A stretch of DNA of 64,000 bases, taken from assembly GCF_035989885.1 (NCBI RefSeq), contig NZ_CP108518.1, positions 5,881,001-5,945,000 of the forward strand, read 5' to 3'. The translations under genes were made by a program, and so were the position numbers. Position 1 is the stretch's first letter. Each line of letters starts with the position of its first letter. The DNA comes from Streptomyces sp. NBC_01232. Its GTDB lineage: Bacteria > Actinomycetota > Actinomycetes > Streptomycetales > Streptomycetaceae. Shown here in pieces: positions 59,792 to 64,000 of the stretch. Below the pieces are notes generated by a model that worked only from the letters and a program-made list of their open reading frames with translations, searched no databases and was not told the DNA's origin.

Positions 59792-61597
59792 GTGCGCAGA
59801 GCCCTATCCTTCCTCACGGCCACCGCCCTCGCGGTGGCCGGATTCCTCGCCGCCGGCCCGCCGGCCGCGGCGGCCGACGCCGACCTCGTGCGCAACGGCG
59901 GCTTCGAGGCCGGCCTCGACGGCTGGAGCTGCCCGGGCGCCGGTGCGGCCGCCGTCACCACCCCCGTCCACAGCGGGAGTTCCGCCCTGAAGGCCACTCC
60001 GGCCGGACAGGACAACGCCCGCTGCTCCCAGACCGTCACCGTGAAGCCCGACTCGACGTACACGCTCGGCGCCTGGGTGCAGGGCGCGTACGTCTACCTC
60101 GGCGCGAGCGGCACCGGCACCACGGACGTGTCGACCTGGACGCAGACCCCGGGCGCGTGGAAACAGCTCACGACGAGCTTCCGTACCGGCCCCTCGACGA
60201 CCTCCGTCACGGTCTACACGCACGGCTGGTACGGCCAGCCCGCCCACTTCACCGACGACCTCACCCTGGTCGGCCCCGACCCCGGCGGCCCCGGCCAGCC
60301 CCAGCCCCCGGCCGCCCCCACCGGCCTGACGGCGTCCGCCACCTCGTCGAGCTCGGTCGCGCTGTCCTGGTCGGCGGTGCCCGGAGCCACCTCGTACACC
60401 GTCCGCCGGGACGGCGCGGCGCCCCTGAGCGTCACCTCCGCCACGGCGGCCGTGACCGGCCTCGCCGCGTCCACCACGTACACCTTCCGGGTCAGCGCCG
60501 TGAACGCGGCGGGCGAGTCCCCGCAGAGCGCGCCCGTCTCCGCGACCACGCCCGGCGGCGGGGGAGGCGGTGGCGGCGGCCTTCCCGCGCACGCGTTGGT
60601 CGGCTACCTGCACGCGAGCTTCGCCAACGGCTCCGGATATGTCCGGATGGCCGACGTGCCCGCCTCCTGGGACGTCATCAACCTCGCCTTCGGCGAACCG
60701 ACGTCGGTGACCTCGGGAGACATCCGCTTCCGGCTCTGCCCGGTCGCGGAATGCCCCGGCGTCGAATCCCCCGCGGAGTTCAAGGCGGCCATCAAGGCCA
60801 AGCAGGCGGCCGGCAAGAAGGTGCTGATCTCGATCGGCGGCCAGAACGGCCAGGTCCAGCTCGCGAGCACGGCCGCCCGCGACGCCTTCGTCTCCTCCGT
60901 CAGCAAGATCATCGACGAGTACGGCCTCAACGGCCTGGACATCGACTTCGAGGGCCACTCCCTGTCCCTGGCCACCGGTGACACCGACTTCCGGGCCCCC
61001 ACCACCCCGGTCGTCGTCAACCTGATCTCCGCCGTGAAGACCCTGAAGGCCAGGTACGGCCCGGACTTCGTCCTGACCATGGCCCCCGAGACCTTCTTCG
61101 TGCAGCTCGGCCACCAGTTCTACGGTTCCGGCCCCTGGGGCGGCCAGGACCCGCGCGCCGGCGCGTACCTCCCGGTCATCCACGCCCTGCGCGACGACCT
61201 CACACTGCTGCACGTCCAGGACTACAACTCGGGCCCGATCATGGGCCTCGACAACCAGTACCACTCCATGGGGGGCGCGGACTTCCACATCGCCATGACC
61301 GACATGCTGCTCACCGGCTTCCCGGTCGCCGGAAACACCGCCCGGGTCTTCCCGGCCCTGCGCCCGGACCAGGTCGCCATCGGCCTGCCGGCCACGACCA
61401 ACGCGGGCAACGGCCACACCTCGCCCGCGGAGGTGACCAAGGCCCTGAACTGCCTGACGAAGAAGACCGACTGCGGGACGTACCAGACCCACGGCACCTG
61501 GCCGGGCCTGCGCGGCCTGATGACCTGGTCGATCAACTGGGACCGCTTCGGCGGCTGGGAGTTCAGCCGGAACTTCGACGCCTACTTCGGCGGCTGA
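59792..61597 (+). CDS. Secreted GH18 chitinase with carbohydrate-binding and FnIII modules
   Basis: The 601-residue enzyme has a signal peptide (MRRALSFLTATALAVAGFLAAGPPAAAA), a beta-rich carbohydrate-binding module (DLVRNGGFEAGLDGWSC, about 32-160), a fibronectin type III domain (PTGLTASATSSSSVALSWSAVPGATSYTVRRDG, about 175-260), a Gly linker, and a GH18 catalytic domain with DxxDxDxE-type GLDIDFEG (Glu about 387). It hydrolyses chitin in the medium. GGAGG precedes the GTG at 59792. DasR-type control fits. Confidence 0.95.
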   Translation: MRRALSFLTATALAVAGFLAAGPPAAAADADLVRNGGFEAGLDGWSCPGAGAAAVTTPVHSGSSALKATPAGQDNARCSQTVTVKPDSTYTLGAWVQGAYVYLGASGTGTTDVSTWTQTPGAWKQLTTSFRTGPSTTSVTVYTHGWYGQPAHFTDDLTLVGPDPGGPGQPQPPAAPTGLTASATSSSSVALSWSAVPGATSYTVRRDGAAPLSVTSATAAVTGLAASTTYTFRVSAVNAAGESPQSAPVSATTPGGGGGGGGGLPAHALVGYLHASFANGSGYVRMADVPASWDVINLAFGEPTSVTSGDIRFRLCPVAECPGVESPAEFKAAIKAKQAAGKKVLISIGGQNGQVQLASTAARDAFVSSVSKIIDEYGLNGLDIDFEGHSLSLATGDTDFRAPTTPVVVNLISAVKTLKARYGPDFVLTMAPETFFVQLGHQFYGSGPWGGQDPRAGAYLPVIHALRDDLTLLHVQDYNSGPIMGLDNQYHSMGGADFHIAMTDMLLTGFPVAGNTARVFPALRPDQVAIGLPATTNAGNGHTSPAEVTKALNCLTKKTDCGTYQTHGTWPGLRGLMTWSINWDRFGGWEFSRNFDAYFGG

Positions 61598-62369
61598 GCC
61601 GACCGGACCGGCCGACCCGGTCCGCCCAGGCCACCCCGAGCAGTAGGGGAGTGCACAGCAGCAGGCTGGCCAGCACGTCGAGCGGCCAGTGCCAGCCCCG
61701 CAGGACCAGCCCGACGGCCGTCGCCCCCGTGAGGACCAGGGCGACGGCCGTCGGCCATGCCCGGCGGGTGTACGGGCGCACGAGCAGGGCCGCCCCGAGG
61801 TAGGCGACGGCCGCGGTGGCCGTGTGGCCCGAGGGGAAGTAGCCGGCGGCCCAGGGTTCCAGGGGGCCGGGCCGGGCGGTCCACTCCTTGAAGGGGATGA
61901 CCAGGGCCGGCACCAGGGCCATCGCCAGGCCCGCGGCCCCGGCGGCGAGCACGCGCCCGCGCCGGGCGGCGTAGGCCACGGCCAGCGCGAGGACGGGGAC
62001 GGCGACGGGGATGTTCCCGAGGTCCGAGAGGCGTTCGGTGACGGAGTCCGGGAGCGTGCGCACCAGTGCGCGGCTCAGCGCGTGGTCCGGGGTCAGCAGC
62101 GGGCCGACGACCAGCACCTGCCAGGTGACCAGGGAGAAGAGGAGGCCGCAGACCGCGGCGATCAGGAGAGGAGTGGCCGGCCGTCCCGGAACAGGGGGGA
62201 TGGTTCCGGGACGGCCGCCCGGATCGGGTTGCCGGGCGCCCCGGGGGGTTTGGGGCGAACGGCTGTCCGATCGGTGAGGAGTGTGCGCGAACGCATGCCC
62301 AGTACGGTGCTGGGGAAGCCCAGTACTGGTGTCGCCCCCGGTTTCCCGTGAGCGGGGTGTCTCACTCAT
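61563..62369 (-). CDS. PAP2-family phosphatase, membrane-bound
   Basis: The 268-residue protein has about six membrane segments and the three-part acid-phosphatase signature KEWTARPGP, PSGHT, and RGWHWPLDVLAS. The lipid or pyrophosphate substrate is not defined. The ATG at 62369 gives a 70-residue hydrophilic Arg/Pro-rich N-terminus. Its 3' end overlaps the chitinase gene by 35 bases in convergent orientation. Confidence 0.9.
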   Translation of the reverse strand: MSETPRSRETGGDTSTGLPQHRTGHAFAHTPHRSDSRSPQTPRGARQPDPGGRPGTIPPVPGRPATPLLIAAVCGLLFSLVTWQVLVVGPLLTPDHALSRALVRTLPDSVTERLSDLGNIPVAVPVLALAVAYAARRGRVLAAGAAGLAMALVPALVIPFKEWTARPGPLEPWAAGYFPSGHTATAAVAYLGAALLVRPYTRRAWPTAVALVLTGATAVGLVLRGWHWPLDVLASLLLCTPLLLGVAWADRVGRSGRLSRRSRRRSSG

Positions 62370-62511
62370 CTGCAGAAACCGTACGGCAGTGGAAGGGGGA
62401 CCGACAGCAGGATCGCGCTCCCGCCATCGGCCCCCCACAGCTTCTTCACAGCGTCCGCCCGTTACCGCCGGTAGAGGCCGGTCGCGGCGTGCGCACGTTC
62501 TAGACCTTCGA

Positions 62512-63858
62512 TCAGATGGCCGTGCCGATGGCCGCGAACGCGGCCTCGATGAGGTCCAGGCCCTCGTTCAGCAGGTCCTCGCCGATGACGATCGGCGGGA
62601 GGAAGCGGAGCACGTTGCCGTAGGTGCCGCAGGTGAGGACGAGCAGGCCCTCGGCGTGGCAGGCCTTGGCGAGCGCGCCGGCCGCCTCCGGGAACGGGGT
62701 CTTGGACACCGGGTCCTTGACCAGCTCGATCGCGATCATGGCGCCGCGGCCGCGGATGTCGCCGATGATGTCGTACTTCTCCTGCATGGCCGTCAGGCGG
62801 GCCTTCATGACGGACTCGATCTTCTTCGCCGCGGCGTTGAGGTCGAGCTCCTTCATGGTCTCGATGGAGCCGAGCGCACCGGCGCAGGCCACCGGGTTGC
62901 CGCCGTAGGTGCCACCCAGGCCACCCGCGTGCGCGGCGTCCATGATCTCGGCGCGGCCGGTCACGGCGGCGAGCGGCAGGCCGCCCGCGATGCCCTTGGC
63001 GGTGGTGATCAGGTCCGGGACGATGCCCTCGTCCTCGCACGCGAACCACTGGCCGGTGCGGCAGAAGCCGGACTGGATCTCGTCGGCGACGAAGACGATG
63101 CCGTTGTCGTTGGCGAACTTCACGATCTCGGGCAGGAAGCCCTTGGCCGGCTCGATGAAGCCGCCCTCGCCGAGGACCGGCTCGATGATGATCGCGGCGA
63201 CGTTCTCGGCGCCGATCTGCTTGGTGATCGCGTCGATCGCCTGGGCGGCGGCCTCGGGGCCGCAGTTCTCGGCACCGGTGGGCCAGCGGTAGCCGTAGGC
63301 GACCGGGACGCGGTAGACCTCGGGGGCGAACGGACCGAAGCCCTGCTTGTACGGCATGTTCTTCGCGGTCAGCGCCATGGTGAGGTTCGTACGGCCGTGG
63401 TAGCCGTGGTCGAAGACGACGACGGCCTGGCGCTTGGTGTACGAACGGGCGATCTTGACGGCGTTCTCGACGGCCTCGGCGCCGGAGTTGAACAGGGCCG
63501 ACTTCTTGGCGTGGGTGCCCGGGGTCAGCTCGGCGAGCGCCTCGCAGACCTCTACGTAGCCCTCGTACGGGGTGACCATGAAACAGGTGTGGGTGAAGTC
63601 GGCGAGCTGCGCGGAGGCGCGGCGCACGACGGCCTCGGCGGAGGCGCCGACCGAGGTCACGGCGATGCCGGAGCCGAAGTCGATCAGGCGGTTGCCGTCG
63701 ACGTCCTCGATGATGCCGCCACCCGCGCGGGCCGTGAAGACGGGCAGCACGGAGCCCACGCCACCGGCCACGGTCTGCAGGCGGCGGGCCTGCAGCTCCT
63801 GCGACTTGGGGCCGGGGATCGCGGTGACGATCTTGCGCTCCTGCGGAACAGCGGTCAT
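62512..63858 (-). CDS. gabT: 4-aminobutyrate aminotransferase
   Basis: The 448-residue PLP enzyme converts GABA and 2-oxoglutarate to succinate semialdehyde and glutamate. It shows ALFNSGAEAVENAVKIARSYTKR, FDHGYHGRTNLTMALTAKNMPYKQGFGPFAPEVYRVP, VFVADEIQSGFCRTGQWFACEDEGIVPDLITTAKGIAGGLPLAAVTGR with the PLP Lys in TTAKG. It would complete the polyamine to GABA to succinate semialdehyde route. AGGAG precedes the ATG. It lies 142 bases from the PAP2 gene. Confidence 0.95.
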   Translation of the reverse strand: MTAVPQERKIVTAIPGPKSQELQARRLQTVAGGVGSVLPVFTARAGGGIIEDVDGNRLIDFGSGIAVTSVGASAEAVVRRASAQLADFTHTCFMVTPYEGYVEVCEALAELTPGTHAKKSALFNSGAEAVENAVKIARSYTKRQAVVVFDHGYHGRTNLTMALTAKNMPYKQGFGPFAPEVYRVPVAYGYRWPTGAENCGPEAAAQAIDAITKQIGAENVAAIIIEPVLGEGGFIEPAKGFLPEIVKFANDNGIVFVADEIQSGFCRTGQWFACEDEGIVPDLITTAKGIAGGLPLAAVTGRAEIMDAAHAGGLGGTYGGNPVACAGALGSIETMKELDLNAAAKKIESVMKARLTAMQEKYDIIGDIRGRGAMIAIELVKDPVSKTPFPEAAGALAKACHAEGLLVLTCGTYGNVLRFLPPIVIGEDLLNEGLDLIEAAFAAIGTAI

Positions 63859-64000
63859 AGAGGGCTCCTGGGGGGTGTTTTCGGACGCACTTGTCTCTTT
63901 GTCCGCAGGCTAGGCCCGGGAGAGGGGGTCCTGCATGCTCCGTTCGGTAGTGATCTCCGCGTGTCCTTGTCCGTGACGGCCATAGGAAGGACGCGGACGG
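63859..64000 (-). promoter_or_regulatory. Upstream region of gabT
   Basis: The region contains the gabT ribosome site and, further upstream, the inverted element GGAC...GTCC around 63884-63904 and TAGCCT (minus strand, about 63910-63915) as a possible -10. No gene begins before the window ends. Regulatory reading is tentative. Confidence 0.35.

Noticed and set aside
1..64000. Mobile element, prophage or biosynthetic gene cluster
   Set aside because: No transposase, integrase, phage structural, PKS, NRPS or terpene synthase gene was seen; the P450 operon stands alone without scaffold-making enzymes.

Overview
The window is high-GC DNA (roughly 70% or more) with GTG and TTG starts, very GC-rich spacers and many overlapping ATGA/GTGA gene junctions. 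Gene content and order point to a Streptomyces chromosome core: ffh, then rpsP-KH-rimM-trmD-rplS, four consecutive type I signal peptidases (the sipWXYZ arrangement), a nudix gene, yraN-comM-dprA, the sporulation sigma factor whiG, rpsB-tsf-pyrH-frr-cdsA-rlmN, and later a polyamine/GABA block with a chitinase. I saw no insertion sequence, prophage, integrase or CRISPR array. Most of the window looks like vertically inherited housekeeping DNA with a few accessory insertions.

Layout. 1-6.8 kb: ffh, an FtsH-like protease with an altered pore motif, a divergent methyltransferase, a short archaeal/eukaryal-type proS, and a SprT-like metalloprotein. 7.2-14.3 kb: ribosome and tRNA-modification operon, sipWXYZ, nudix, DUF2469. 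14.4-19.8 kb: yraN-comM-dprA, whiG, a TetR regulator, a degenerate M23 protein. 20-25.8 kb: rpsB, tsf, pyrH, frr, cdsA, rlmN, separated by strong hairpins. 25.8-29.9 kb: a TPP riboswitch followed by thiBPQ. 29.9-32.8 kb (minus): a ferredoxin, ferredoxin reductase and cytochrome P450 operon forming one electron-transfer chain. 33-37.6 kb (minus): membrane proteins, a LOG-family protein and an ABC exporter-like pair. 37.8-42.6 kb: aminotransferase with Lrp regulator, divergent from aminobutyraldehyde dehydrogenase and an orphan polyamine-binding lipoprotein. 42.6-48.9 kb: a membrane protein under a twin-palindrome operator, a serine hydrolase, a two-component system coupled to a glycerophosphodiesterase, adenosine deaminase, a DUF4190 protein. 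48.9-51.6 kb (minus): a Ro60 (TROVE) orthologue with two tandem RNA elements that fold as circularly permuted tRNA mimics (candidate Y RNAs), a short coupled ORF and a NADAR protein. 51.8-59.1 kb: second aldehyde dehydrogenase, potDABC and a PuuB-like FAD oxidase. 59.2-64 kb: hypothetical protein, GH18 chitinase with a DasR-type operator, PAP2 phosphatase, gabT.

How the genes fit together. The two polyamine blocks plus gabT give a complete inferred route: uptake by PotDABC, transamination or oxidation of putrescine to 4-aminobutanal, oxidation to GABA, then GABA transaminase. The translation block (S16, RimM, TrmD, L19, S2, EF-Ts, RRF, RlmN) is broken by hairpins that probably set relative expression. 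The most unusual locus is 50.46-50.88 kb, where two tRNA-like RNAs with T-arm, closed acceptor hairpin and D-arm in permuted order sit directly upstream of the Ro60 gene. Ro60-Y RNA pairs with tRNA-mimic modules are known in bacteria. The tandem arrangement here, with the two copies resembling different tRNAs, deserves follow-up.
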